DNA from: a virus
Strand: one strand, 5' to 3'
IMG/VR virus record: IMGVR_UViG_3300027996_000052
Coordinates: 1-48,976 of that record
Length of the DNA: 48,976 nucleotides
Part shown: piece by piece, positions 9,154-17,880 of the stretch
Position numbering within the stretch: the first letter of the stretch is position 1
How the letters are laid out: each line of letters opens with the position of its first letter
Notes under the pieces: model-generated
The model's input: only the letters and a program-made list of their open reading frames with translations
Databases searched by the model: none
What the model was told of the DNA's origin: nothing
Translations under genes and position numbers: made by a program

Positions 9154-10564
9154 ACAATTTTTTCATTTGTGATTGAGTTGCAACCCGTTTATTATATAAG
9201 TCAGTTAATATATTTCGAACAGCTGAATCCTCTTTATTATTAAAATATGTATCATTTTTTGTATAAATCTCAGTTCCATCTGTTTTTATTTCTCCCTTTT
9301 TTCCTAAATATGAATCTGGAGAAATATTGAATTGTATTTGAATATTTGGATACATGCTTGAAAAATCATAACATGTAACATAATTATAAAAACCTGGAAT
9401 AGGAGGCATTACATATGCACCTTTATATTTTGCAGTTGGCGGTTTTTCACTATTCCATGGAAGTTTCATCATCCGTAAACCTCTACTTAAAAATTCTCTG
9501 CAAATTAAAATTTCTGTAACATATACTGGACTATATACTTTATTAATTTCAACATTCGCAACATTTGCCATTGCAAAAGCAACATCTAACAAGGAAAGCC
9601 TTTGTTCTATTAATTTTACTAATAATGTATCAATTACATTGTATATAGTATATAGATAAGCATCTTTTTGAAATTCAAAGAAACTAGAATATTTGTGCTT
9701 TAATTTATGTGCATTTAAAACTAAACTAGCAATATAATCTAATTTATAGTTTTCTACAACTTTATATGGTTTAACCGTCTGAAAAACTTCCATATAATCT
9801 AAAATACCTAAATGTGTAGGAATTTTATTTTTAGAAAAAGCTGAATCGGATGGCATATATTTAAGAGCATCAATTTTAATATTTTTAGCTCTATTCATTA
9901 AATATTTCCAATCAAAACCAGTAAAATTCCAACCTGTTAAAAATGAAAACTTAGGAACAAGTTTGTGAAAGAAAAAAGTAAGCATTTCTTTTTCGGTTTT
10001 AAAATACTTGTGCTTAACTTTAAAATCTTGTTTAAAAAGGTATGCATCTTTTTCTTGTAAAGGAACGATTGAATTAAAATAGTCTTTTATTTCACTCTCC
10101 ATTCTAATAATATCAGAGGCTTTTAATCCTTCTGGATATTCATCATTGTCCATTATAGATAAAACATATGTTATGTTATCATCTCCACAAAAAGAAATTA
10201 AACCAACCGGCATTGCTGCTTTATCTGGTTCTGGAAAACTATCGTCTGTTAATTTTATCTCAATATCAAGGTATACTTTTTTTGGAAAATTATCAATATT
10301 GTAAATTATAGCACGCTCAGCATCAGTAAATTTATCTTTTATTATTTCTTGAATTCTAAACTGATTAATATACCGGCCACGTTCTTTTTTCTTTTTTATA
10401 AACTTTCCATCCCAATTTTTATGTTGAGTTCGAATATTTGATTCAACCCAATTAAAAAGTTCATGTTCAGGTAATTTCTTTTTGATTGTTTGAATTTTAC
10501 CTAACGCATCATAATATGATATTATTAAAGTACCATCGTCTAATATTTGAGATCCTATGATCAT
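9143..10564 (-). CDS. 43: gp43-like family B DNA polymerase, N-terminal half (exonuclease and first palm segment)
   Basis: This is the replicative DNA polymerase, but only 473 residues against about 900 in T4. The proofreading exonuclease motifs are complete: Exo I DIE (100-102), Exo II NFTGFD (213-218) and Exo III YxxxD (308-312). Palm motif A follows, as D400 in YDFSSMYPNIQ. The frame then stops at residue 473, just where the fingers domain begins in T4/RB69 gp43. The fingers, motif B, motif C and thumb are absent here and from every other frame in the window. This looks like a split polymerase whose second subunit is encoded elsewhere. The start overlaps the zinc-ribbon gene stop as ATGA. 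Confidence 0.92.
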   Translation of the reverse strand: MIIGSQILDDGTLIISYYDALGKIQTIKKKLPEHELFNWVESNIRTQHKNWDGKFIKKKKERGRYINQFRIQEIIKDKFTDAERAIIYNIDNFPKKVYLDIEIKLTDDSFPEPDKAAMPVGLISFCGDDNITYVLSIMDNDEYPEGLKASDIIRMESEIKDYFNSIVPLQEKDAYLFKQDFKVKHKYFKTEKEMLTFFFHKLVPKFSFLTGWNFTGFDWKYLMNRAKNIKIDALKYMPSDSAFSKNKIPTHLGILDYMEVFQTVKPYKVVENYKLDYIASLVLNAHKLKHKYSSFFEFQKDAYLYTIYNVIDTLLVKLIEQRLSLLDVAFAMANVANVEINKVYSPVYVTEILICREFLSRGLRMMKLPWNSEKPPTAKYKGAYVMPPIPGFYNYVTCYDFSSMYPNIQIQFNISPDSYLGKKGEIKTDGTEIYTKNDTYFNNKEDSAVRNILTDLYNKRVATQSQMKKLYGS

Positions 10565-10845
10565 ACCTTTGGTTTAAAAAGTTCATTAATGTGGTTACAC
10601 GAAGAACAAGCAATTACTTGTAATGGAACAATTGAATCAACTTCTCCACCTGTAACAAATTTTGAAACTCTCTTAATCATCATTTTTTCTTCAAAAACTT
10701 TTCCTTGACACTTTTCACATTCAACATATGGAGAGTCTGCCAAATTAAAGTTTAATGGAGCCTGTTTTTGATTTTGAGGAGTTGGTGTATTCTTACTATT
10801 AAATAACGGTTTTTCCATTGTATTTTTATTTTTTTTAATATCCAC
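10561..10845 (-). CDS. Small zinc-ribbon protein, 94 aa
   Basis: The protein has two CxxC knuckles, CEKC at 43-46 and CSSC at 80-83, separated by a beta-rich stretch, as in zinc-ribbon folds. The first ~38 residues are polar and probably disordered. ATG at 10845 overlaps the dUTPase end by 11 bases; a second Met at residue 10 is also possible. The stop overlaps the polymerase start as ATGA, so it is translationally coupled to gp43. A DNA- or protein-binding accessory role in replication is inferred from position only. Confidence 0.75.
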   Translation of the reverse strand: MDIKKNKNTMEKPLFNSKNTPTPQNQKQAPLNFNLADSPYVECEKCQGKVFEEKMMIKRVSKFVTGGEVDSIVPLQVIACSSCNHINELFKPKV

Positions 10846-11302
10846 GTAATTGACGTTCTCTATTTTCTTTGTTTTTTGCCATATACATGTTGTAAACTTC
10901 TTTTGGTGTCATTCCAATTGATATTGCATAATTAAGAAAAAAGTGAAGCATATCAATTACTTCAAATTTACATTCACGTTGATCTTTTTCAGAAAGATCA
11001 GAAAATTTTATTTTGTTATATTCAGTATGTGTCTTTTTCCAATATTTCCAAACAGCATTTCCATTTCCATCAATAATGCCTCCTAATGAATCAGTCGCTT
11101 CATGAATTTCATCAATCATTGCATGATTATTAACATGCCAAAAATCCATTATCTCTCGAATAGTCATATCTTTAAAATCAAAGTTATAAACATTCTCTTG
11201 AGTATCTTTTTGTAAATTAAAAATGTCTCCCAGAGTATCTTTACTATCTTTATATGTATCTTCTATTTTTAAATTAGAACATTCGTTATCAGTATTTGCC
11301 AT
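10835..11302 (-). CDS. dut: All-alpha dimeric dUTP diphosphatase
   Basis: This enzyme hydrolyses dUTP to dUMP and pyrophosphate, preventing uracil incorporation and feeding dTMP synthesis. The metal-binding pairs of the MazG/dimeric-dUTPase superfamily are visible: E65xxE68 in MIDEIHEATD and E114xxD117 in FEVIDMLHF. The family's C-terminal signature KNKENRERQLRGY closes the protein. The ~40 N-terminal residues are acidic and less conserved in look. It is the first gene of the minus-strand replication operon; its promoter must lie in the 143-base divergent gap upstream. The T4-type Dcd-dUTPase has a related fold. Confidence 0.85.
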   Translation of the reverse strand: MANTDNECSNLKIEDTYKDSKDTLGDIFNLQKDTQENVYNFDFKDMTIREIMDFWHVNNHAMIDEIHEATDSLGGIIDGNGNAVWKYWKKTHTEYNKIKFSDLSEKDQRECKFEVIDMLHFFLNYAISIGMTPKEVYNMYMAKNKENRERQLRGY

Positions 11303-11445
11303 ATTTTTGTTATATTTTTAAATGATTAAAGTTGCCCTTTTATTTTATTATACTAATAAAAATATATAAGGATCTTAAATTTTGAAAAAATTTTAAATTT
11401 ATTTACACCAAGTGAAGATAAATAATAAAAAATATACGTATAGAA
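11303..11445 (+). promoter_or_regulatory. Divergent intergenic region between replication operon and tail sheath
   Basis: This 143-base, very AT-rich gap separates two divergent operons. For the leftward replication operon, a TATAAT-like -10 is seen on the minus strand at 11352-11347, with no good -35 17 bases upstream. For the rightward sheath gene, a late-promoter-like octamer lies at 11417-11424 (separate entry). No coding frame or strong hairpin is seen. Confidence 0.4.
11417..11424 (+). promoter_or_regulatory. Late-promoter-like octamer GATAAATA for tail sheath
   Basis: GATAAATA matches the T4 late consensus TATAAATA at 7 of 8 positions and ends 21 bases before the sheath ATG. The same octamer type sits 21-23 bases before three other virion genes in this window, and the cognate sigma factor gp55 is encoded at 34407. 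There is no -35 element, as expected for gp55 promoters. Confidence 0.55.
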
Positions 11446-14436
11446 ATGGCTGAACAAAGGATTAACCTTAATAATTTTAAATCAAGTGGAGTATATACGA
11501 TTGAAATTGATCAAAGCGAAAACATAGCTCTTCCACTAGCGACCGGAAGACTCATAGTCGGGTCAAGTAGAGTTGGCCCATATAATACTGTCGTTCTAAT
11601 AAACGATCTTAGAACATTAAAAGCAGTTTATGGTGAAAAAGATCCAAAGTTAGAAAAAGCAGGAAGTTACTTTCATAGAACTATTGAAGTTGCATTAAGA
11701 GAAGGCCCAGTTTTTGCATTAAATGTAATTCCATTAGATTCAGATACTGACATTAATGCAAACCTAGACCAATCAGTATTTACTACATTTAATACAGAAG
11801 CTTCATCTAATAATGATGTAGAAGTTCCTACGACATATCCGACTGTTGAATTCTTCAATAGACGAAAACTTTGGGTTGCAGAATCAGATGAGCTTAACAA
11901 ATCTAAAAATTTAGCATTAGGCGATGATTATATTACTAATCCAAGTACATTAGGTCAAGTATCAATCGAAGCTAATAAAATTTTATCTTTTGTAAATTTA
12001 GGTAAAAGCAATGTAACTATTTGGGTTAGAAAATCTGATATTCAAGGATATGATGTTACTGCAAAGGAATGGTATTCAACTATTGCTGGAAGCGATGTAG
12101 AATTTCCTAACTTTTTACACGAAGATGATTTTATATCAGATTATTTCGTAGAAATAATTGTTGTGAATGGAGATTGGTCAAATTATCTAAAACTATCACA
12201 AGACCCAATATATAGTCAATTTTTTGATGCTGATGGACTAAGAACATTAAAATCTGCAGATTTCTTCGCATTGCGAGAAATAAATGTTATCTCAAGAACA
12301 GTTGGATGTTTAATTCCAGAATTTAGAGATCAACGTGGATTAACAGTATCAATTGATCGTATTATGAATAGATCATTTCCAACAACTGGATTAATGTGTG
12401 CATTAGATGTTGATAAATTAGAATTAGTTGACTTAGAAGGTGGAAGTGCATTTGATGATGTCGATGTTCAAACACATAGAATTGATATTGTTGGACATGG
12501 CTATGATGAATTAGACTATTTTGCAGATGATGGTGGATTTGATGATAGTGGATTAGCAGCAGCTCAAACACAATTAATTGATACATTAAGTTATCAAAGA
12601 CCAGCAGATGAGGTTTTAATATTCTTAATTACAAGTAATCCATCAGCTAATCCAGCTTTAACAGAAGCTAGTTTCTTAGCTGGATGGCAAGACACAGCAT
12701 TAACACTAGAAGCTGCAGAAGCAGATGTATATGTTGTTACACCTAGTGGAGATAATTATATTGTTGCAACAAAAAACAGTACTTTATATAATGCATATAT
12801 TAATGGATTTTTAAGAACTGGAGATGAAGTTAGTGATGGAGCAAATACACATTATCTATCAATAGAAGATACATTATCTGTTATTACACCATCTTTGGTA
12901 ACGATTGAATATATAAAAATTAAAGTTTATGCAGATATTACATTGCTTAACCAAGTAGATATAACAAACGGCGATGGTTATTATCAAGCAACAGATACTG
13001 AGGATTATTTTAAAGTAACATTAGAAGCTGGAGATGATTTTAAACATGAATTTGATTTATCTGTTGACTTTGCAAGCTGGAGTGTAACACAACCTAATAA
13101 ATTAACACTTGAAATATTGCCTTTAACTAAAGACTTAGTAGATGAATTTATTAAAGTCAATCAGTATATCTTAGCTAAAACAACAAGCGGAAGACCTAGA
13201 TTACTAAAAATTATTTCAGTATCATCAGAAACTGCATTGAGTCCATCAATAAGTACTACATATACAGTAACAGTTATGGCACCAGCAGCTGATGAAGTTA
13301 CTGGAATTGATACAACTGGTTCAAAAATAAGTGTTTATAAAGGAATTTATAATTTTGTAGAAGCAATAAAAGGACAATACTTAGCTGGATTTAAGATAAG
13401 AACTGAATCACTGCCTAATAAAACAGCAGATAGACAAAGTTCTATACTATCGTACTTATTTACAGATACTGCGATTCCACAAACTCTTGCAAATAGAGAA
13501 CTTGTAGACTTCAGATATGTTGTTGATTCATATGAAGGAGAAATATCTTCATCATCTAAATATTATTTAGCGAAACTTGCTGCTTTACATGGACAAGCAA
13601 TGGCTTTATTAAATACACCAAGTATTCAACAATTTGAAAAGTCAGTTGATCCAAGCTTTATAAGCACATCAAATAAATTAATTTCAACAGAACTAATATC
13701 TAAAGGCGGAGATTTAAGCTTAAACCCAACCTTTACATTTAGTTTTGCAGAAGAAGATGTAAATGGAGTACCATTATCTTCATATGCAACATATTACTTT
13801 CCAAACTTAATTGTGAAAGACGGTAATAAAAATGTTTCAGTACCTCCAGCGGCATATATTTCTAATTTATATGTTAGGAAATTTAAAAACGGTACGCCAT
13901 TTTTAATTGTTGCTGGTGGAAAAAGAGGAGCTTTAAATGATCCTGAAATTGTCGGACTTGAATTTGATCTTACTAAAGAAGATAGAGATTTTCTTGAACC
14001 TGTTGGTCATAATTTAATTATTAAACGTAGAGGATTTGGAAATATCTTATTTTCAAACAATACTGCATATCAGAGAATTAATTCAGCATTAAATAATGCA
14101 CACGTTAGAGATAATCTTTCAACTATTGAAAAAGATATTGAGAGAATTTTGTTTAATTTCTTATTTGACTTTAACGATGAAATAACAAGATTAAGAGTTA
14201 GAACAATTGTTGAAAACTACTTAGATGCTGTTGTTTTAGCAAGAGGATTAAGCACATATGAAATAATTTTTGATAGCTCAAATAATACAAGTGAAGTTAT
14301 TAGCTCAAATGCGGCAATAATCGATATTAGAGTAGATTTCCCACGTGGAATTCAAAAATTCATAAACAGAATTACAATTACAAGAGTTGGAGGAGAGCTT
14401 AGTAGCGAATCTACTGGCTTTATTCCATCATTTTAA
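11446..14436 (+). CDS. 18: Contractile tail sheath protein (gp18-like)
   Basis: This protein polymerises around the tail tube and contracts during injection. The N terminus has the sheath signature SSGVYTIEIDQSENIALPLATG, followed by a GSSRVGPYN segment. The C-terminal domain keeps the gp18 pattern of a helix (RLRVRTIVENYLDAV), a YEIIFDSSNNT strand, and the last strands RGIQKFINRITITRVG, which form the handshake with neighbouring subunits. At 996 aa it is much longer than T4 gp18 (659 aa). The extra length lies in the middle, roughly residues 120-620, which is Asp- and Thr-rich and probably one or more surface domains. It is the first gene after a late-type promoter. Confidence 0.92.
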   Translation: MAEQRINLNNFKSSGVYTIEIDQSENIALPLATGRLIVGSSRVGPYNTVVLINDLRTLKAVYGEKDPKLEKAGSYFHRTIEVALREGPVFALNVIPLDSDTDINANLDQSVFTTFNTEASSNNDVEVPTTYPTVEFFNRRKLWVAESDELNKSKNLALGDDYITNPSTLGQVSIEANKILSFVNLGKSNVTIWVRKSDIQGYDVTAKEWYSTIAGSDVEFPNFLHEDDFISDYFVEIIVVNGDWSNYLKLSQDPIYSQFFDADGLRTLKSADFFALREINVISRTVGCLIPEFRDQRGLTVSIDRIMNRSFPTTGLMCALDVDKLELVDLEGGSAFDDVDVQTHRIDIVGHGYDELDYFADDGGFDDSGLAAAQTQLIDTLSYQRPADEVLIFLITSNPSANPALTEASFLAGWQDTALTLEAAEADVYVVTPSGDNYIVATKNSTLYNAYINGFLRTGDEVSDGANTHYLSIEDTLSVITPSLVTIEYIKIKVYADITLLNQVDITNGDGYYQATDTEDYFKVTLEAGDDFKHEFDLSVDFASWSVTQPNKLTLEILPLTKDLVDEFIKVNQYILAKTTSGRPRLLKIISVSSETALSPSISTTYTVTVMAPAADEVTGIDTTGSKISVYKGIYNFVEAIKGQYLAGFKIRTESLPNKTADRQSSILSYLFTDTAIPQTLANRELVDFRYVVDSYEGEISSSSKYYLAKLAALHGQAMALLNTPSIQQFEKSVDPSFISTSNKLISTELISKGGDLSLNPTFTFSFAEEDVNGVPLSSYATYYFPNLIVKDGNKNVSVPPAAYISNLYVRKFKNGTPFLIVAGGKRGALNDPEIVGLEFDLTKEDRDFLEPVGHNLIIKRRGFGNILFSNNTAYQRINSALNNAHVRDNLSTIEKDIERILFNFLFDFNDEITRLRVRTIVENYLDAVVLARGLSTYEIIFDSSNNTSEVISSNAAIIDIRVDFPRGIQKFINRITITRVGGELSSESTGFIPSF

Positions 14437-14446
14437 AACTATTTAA

Positions 14447-14875
14447 AAAAACATTATTGAAAAATGAAAAAGTTTATTAGAAAATTTGGAGAATCTAAAA
14501 AAAGAAGTACTCCAACGAATAGAAGAAGTCGTACTAAACGTTTAAATGAGCAACATGGGCTGGTAGATGATATTTTATTCTATTATCCAGAAGCATTTGA
14601 CTCGTCTCAACACTATCACGATTGGATATTTCAAATTAGTAGAACGTTTAATGTTGAACTTATGGGAATGGAAAGCACTCAACAGGGTATAGAAATGAAG
14701 ATTCGAGGTTCACAAGAAAATATTGATGAGTTAAATGATTTAATGGATCACGACAGCTTACGTGAGCACCCTGATTTCGAATACTTATTTCCTAGTGGGC
14801 CATACTCTTAAAAATTACGAATCATTAAAAACATCATTGAAAAATGAAAAGGTTTATTAAAAACTTTGGAGAACT
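14447..14875 (+). repeat. Direct repeat spanning the starts of two paralogous genes
   Basis: About 49 bases around the start of the gene at 14464 (14447-14495) are repeated almost exactly around the start of the gene at 14844 (14827-14875). Both copies share the leader AACATyATTGAAAA, the ATG and the codons for MK(K/R)FI. The repeat marks a tandem gene duplication whose leader and N-terminal peptide are the best-kept parts. Confidence 0.7.
14464..14811 (+). CDS. Small protein with capsid-targeting-like N terminus, paralogue A (115 aa)
   Basis: The N terminus MKKFIRKFGE|S resembles the T4 capsid-targeting decapeptide (MKTYQEFIAE|A) in its Met-Lys start, aromatic spacing and Glu at position 10. 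A basic linker (residues 12-28, Arg-, Lys- and Thr-rich) follows, then a globular part of about 80 residues. That part aligns with the next gene over DDILFYYPEAFDS, then HDWIFQISRTF, then IEMKIRGSQENIDELNDLMD. The fold looks like a small alpha/beta domain (strand-helix-strand-helix). No catalytic motif is visible. It follows the sheath gene by 27 bases. A packaged internal head protein is the main hypothesis; a host-modifying protein is the alternative. Confidence 0.7.
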   Translation: MKKFIRKFGESKKRSTPTNRRSRTKRLNEQHGLVDDILFYYPEAFDSSQHYHDWIFQISRTFNVELMGMESTQQGIEMKIRGSQENIDELNDLMDHDSLREHPDFEYLFPSGPYS

Positions 14876-15188
14876 TAATGAACAGATTGATAAAAGTAGA
14901 AGAGGTCCAGGTTTTCCAAAAGGCCTTAGGATATATGATATATTATATTATAATTTAGATGACTTTGAATCAATTCACGAATTTCATGAGCTAATATTTG
15001 CAATAAGCAAAGAATTTCCAACTTTCGAAGTTACAGGATTAAAAAAAGGTATTGGTGATTATATGGAGCTTCATATTAGCGCTCAAGAAGCAGATATGTA
15101 TAATCTACAAGATATACTAGATAACGATATTCAATGGGATAATTGGTTTAATGGCCAAATTAGGAAAAACCTTAGGCGCGAAATATAA
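14844..15188 (+). CDS. Small protein with capsid-targeting-like N terminus, paralogue B (114 aa)
   Basis: This is a paralogue of the preceding gene. It shares MKRFIKNFGE at the N terminus and the same core order: YDILYYNLDDFES, then HELIFAISKEF, then YMELHISAQEADMYNLQDILDND. The basic linker is shorter and less charged, and the C terminus ends in a basic helix (QIRKNLRREI). The two copies have diverged a lot except in the N-terminal peptide and core hydrophobics, so the duplication is old and both are probably used. It ends 5 bases before the amidase start. Confidence 0.7.
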   Translation: MKRFIKNFGELNEQIDKSRRGPGFPKGLRIYDILYYNLDDFESIHEFHELIFAISKEFPTFEVTGLKKGIGDYMELHISAQEADMYNLQDILDNDIQWDNWFNGQIRKNLRREI

Positions 15189-15193
15189 AAAAT

Positions 15194-16072
15194 ATGGTTT
15201 TAAAAATAGGTAGTTCAGGACCACAGGTAATAATATTACAAGAATTTTTAAACATAACTGCAGATGGAGATTTTGGACCAAAAACAAAATCTTCTGTTGT
15301 TTCATGGCAATCTAAAAACGGATTACTTGCTGATGGAATAGTTGGACCTAAAACCTGGGATGCTATGCAATTAGCAACAACAGACTCATCAGAAACACTA
15401 CAAAACGATGGTGAAATAACAATAAGTAAACATTATCTACCAAGCGGTGAATACAAAATAGGACCAACTAAAAAAGAATATTTATTTATACATCATACTG
15501 CAGGTTGGCAAAATCCATATAGAGTTATAGATAGTTGGGGAAGAGATAATCGTGGAGCAGTAGGCACTGAATTTGTTATGGGAGGGCAATCTATTAAAGG
15601 CAATGATGATAAATATGATGGTGAAATCGTACAAGCTTTTCCAGAAGGATGCTATGGCTGGCATTTAGGAAAAAATGGTTCTAGACATATGCATACACAT
15701 TCAGTAGGAATAGAAGTATGTAATTTCGGTTATCTAAAAGATGGAAAGACATATGTTGGAACAATGCCACATTCAAGTCAAGTAGTTAAATTAGCAAAGT
15801 CATTTAGAGGATATCAAGAATGGCATAAATATTCTGATGCTCAATTAAAATCATTAAAAGACTTAATTATCTATATTGCAAATAGAGATAATATAGATGT
15901 TAAAGATGGATTAATAAAAGAAATCCATTTGCATGGAGCAGATGGATTTAATTTTAATGAAGATGCATATTATGGTAAAATTAAAGGATTATGGACTCAT
16001 ACAAATACTAGAAAAGATAAATTTGATATGTTTCCACAACAAGAACTATTAGATATGCTTTTATCTATTTAA
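15194..16072 (+). CDS. N-acetylmuramoyl-L-alanine amidase with peptidoglycan-binding domain (endolysin)
   Basis: This enzyme cleaves the amide bond between MurNAc and L-Ala in peptidoglycan. Residues 4-58 form a PG_binding_1 domain (GSSGPQVIILQEFL, DGDFGPKT, DGIVGPKTW). Residues ~93-285 form an Amidase_2 (T7-lysozyme/PGRP-like) domain. Zinc ligands are predicted as a His in FIHHTAG (100-101), H269 in WTHTNTRKDKFDMF and D278, with the general-acid region at K275. GIEVCNF is the conserved central strand. There is no signal peptide or membrane segment, so export would need a holin, which is not seen nearby. The stop codon overlaps the convergent GroES stop. Confidence 0.88.
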   Translation: MVLKIGSSGPQVIILQEFLNITADGDFGPKTKSSVVSWQSKNGLLADGIVGPKTWDAMQLATTDSSETLQNDGEITISKHYLPSGEYKIGPTKKEYLFIHHTAGWQNPYRVIDSWGRDNRGAVGTEFVMGGQSIKGNDDKYDGEIVQAFPEGCYGWHLGKNGSRHMHTHSVGIEVCNFGYLKDGKTYVGTMPHSSQVVKLAKSFRGYQEWHKYSDAQLKSLKDLIIYIANRDNIDVKDGLIKEIHLHGADGFNFNEDAYYGKIKGLWTHTNTRKDKFDMFPQQELLDMLLSI

Positions 16073-16365
16073 TCAAATTCTTGAAAACTAATCTCATCTT
16101 CATCTTCTAATATAGCTATTACTTCATTAGACATAATAACATAATGCTTTTCTTCTTTATAGAATAGTTCAACTCCAGCAAATCTATTATGTAATATAAT
16201 ATCTCCAGGTTTTACTAACATTGGATTATGCTTAGATCCATCTCCACAAGAAACAACAACACCAATATTTGGTCGCTTTACTGCTTTTTCAGGAAGCATT
16301 ATTCCATTCACAATAGTTTCTTTATCTTTAGGTTTTACTAATATTCTTTCATATAATGGCTTCAT
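16069..16365 (-). CDS. groS: GroES co-chaperonin
   Basis: This is the lid subunit of the chaperonin. The 98-aa protein has the GroES plan: N-terminal strand PLYERILVKP, mobile loop at about 17-30 with the hydrophobic tripeptide IML (22-24) that docks on GroEL, roof region GDGSKHNPMLVKPGD, and C-terminal strands ending VIAILE. The C terminus carries an extra acidic tail (EDEDEISFQEFD). T4 uses gp31 instead; this sequence looks like true GroES rather than gp31. The partner GroEL is encoded 14 kb away at 30086. The start overlaps the RNase H stop as ATGA. Confidence 0.9.
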   Translation of the reverse strand: MKPLYERILVKPKDKETIVNGIMLPEKAVKRPNIGVVVSCGDGSKHNPMLVKPGDIILHNRFAGVELFYKEEKHYVIMSNEVIAILEDEDEISFQEFD

Positions 16366-17528
16366 ATGCTAGGTAAATTATTTTTTAGATTAATAAATTT
16401 AGAAAATTTAAATTTTTTAAATGAATAAGCAGATAGAGAATCATCTAGCGCCTTCTGAATATTGTTTGGGAAAATCTTTGTGTTTAGACGCATTATCTTA
16501 ATATTAAAAATTAAGTGTTCCCTGATTTCATTTATGTTATCCTCGGAGGTTATCTTAAAAAATGCTCCAATTTCAGTAGCTAAAAATGTTAAAAATGTTA
16601 AATCGAATGAATCAACATAAGACATTACAGAATCTCCAAATTTATCTTTTACCTTTATAGAAAGTTTAGAAAACTTTAATGGAGTCATTTTTAGTACTCT
16701 TGGAATATTATCAGACCCATCTCCCAAAACAATTTTTGATAAAATTTCAGAATCTGGTGAAACTTTAAATTCTGAAAAACCTTTATTTTTAAAATTTTCA
16801 ACAACTGTTTTAAAAGTAGATGCACCAATATCTTCATCGCTTAATGAAAAAAAGCTATCATATTCATTTACATTTTCAGAGCATTTAGAAACAATACTCA
16901 TCGGAATAAAGATCTTTTTAGTTTTACTGGTTTGTTTTGGAACCATTAAAGAAACAGTACCTGAAGTAGTTGATTCTACTAATTGTTTAAAATCATGATC
17001 TACTGAATATAGAAAAATATCTGATCCTAATTTTTCACATAACCACGTAATAATATCATCGCCCTCAGTATTTGGAACTCTATAGTAGTTTAAATTACAG
17101 TGTTCAATTAATGGAGAAATAAGAAATTCATCAAAATAATCAAAGAATAAATATTGATAATCATCAGATTTTCTATTTCCTTTATATTCAAAACTAGTAG
17201 GCGCACACTCAGTTTTAAACTCACCGTTTTCAAAAAAGTCTAATACAAACTCTTTTCTCCAACTTAATGAATCTCTAACAAAATGTACTCCAGTTAAATT
17301 AGAACTAATAGGAAAAAGTAAACTATTTAGATATGTAAAACAAAAATCTCGATAGAGTACTTTTACCTCATTAGTTAACATTGCTCCGTTTTCACTAAAT
17401 AAGTCATCTACCCAATATTTTACATTAGATCTATTATACGGTTTTGTTTTATCTTTGTTTGAAATTAATGACTTTACGACATTTAATGCAACATTTACAA
17501 AGGCATTACCGTCAATTATAAGATCCAT
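16362..17528 (-). CDS. rnh: RNase H / 5'-3' exonuclease (T4 Rnh, FEN family)
   Basis: This enzyme removes RNA primers and adjacent DNA from lagging-strand fragments, stimulated by gp32. The FEN-type acidic residues are visible: D6 (IIDGN), the helical-arch basic motif YKGNRK (115-120), E155, D157 and D158 (NTEGDD), D177 and D179 (SVDHD), and D270 and D273 in LGDGSDNIP, which also marks the helix-hairpin-helix metal site. The length (388 aa) is above T4 Rnh (305 aa). As in T4, it lies in the gp32 neighbourhood. The stop overlaps the GroES start. Confidence 0.9.
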   Translation of the reverse strand: MDLIIDGNAFVNVALNVVKSLISNKDKTKPYNRSNVKYWVDDLFSENGAMLTNEVKVLYRDFCFTYLNSLLFPISSNLTGVHFVRDSLSWRKEFVLDFFENGEFKTECAPTSFEYKGNRKSDDYQYLFFDYFDEFLISPLIEHCNLNYYRVPNTEGDDIITWLCEKLGSDIFLYSVDHDFKQLVESTTSGTVSLMVPKQTSKTKKIFIPMSIVSKCSENVNEYDSFFSLSDEDIGASTFKTVVENFKNKGFSEFKVSPDSEILSKIVLGDGSDNIPRVLKMTPLKFSKLSIKVKDKFGDSVMSYVDSFDLTFLTFLATEIGAFFKITSEDNINEIREHLIFNIKIMRLNTKIFPNNIQKALDDSLSAYSFKKFKFSKFINLKNNLPSI

Positions 17529-17554
17529 AGTAAAATATTTAGGAAGATTATTTT

Positions 17555-17860
17555 TTAAGTATTTGAAGGTTCAGTAGGAGTATCTTCAACTTGCTGCTCA
17601 GTACTTTTTTTGATAGTTCTAATTGCGTTTGCGAGAGTTTCACTCTCTAAAAGATTAAAACTACCTTTTGCTTGAGCAAAATTTGCAGCAGCCATTAGTA
17701 TAAAAATTGACTGATTAATATTCATTTCTGAAATAAATTTCTCATATGCAGTATCGTCGGTATATCCAATAGTACCGAATAGTAAATTTTTTTCTTGAGT
17801 ATTTTTAACTTCAGACTTTTCAGTTGCTTGAACTGTTTGTTCTTCTACGTTTTTATCCAT
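17555..17860 (-). CDS. Hypothetical protein between gp32 and RNase H, 101 aa
   Basis: A central helical core (YEKFISEMNINQSIFILMAAANFAQAKG then LESETLANAIRTIKKS) is flanked by polar, disordered-looking N and C termini. In T4, the late co-activator gp33 and the helicase loader gp59 lie between gp32 and rnh, so this could be a positional counterpart. I see no sequence support for either. It follows the gp32 stop by 20 bases and is certainly co-transcribed with it. Confidence 0.75.
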   Translation of the reverse strand: MDKNVEEQTVQATEKSEVKNTQEKNLLFGTIGYTDDTAYEKFISEMNINQSIFILMAAANFAQAKGSFNLLESETLANAIRTIKKSTEQQVEDTPTEPSNT

Positions 17861-17880
17861 TTTGAAATTATTTTTTGTTT

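Noticed and set aside
12362-12586. His- and Gln-rich 74-codon frame opposite the sheath gene
   Set aside because: It is low-complexity antisense of Asp/Asn-rich sheath codons, with no start context.
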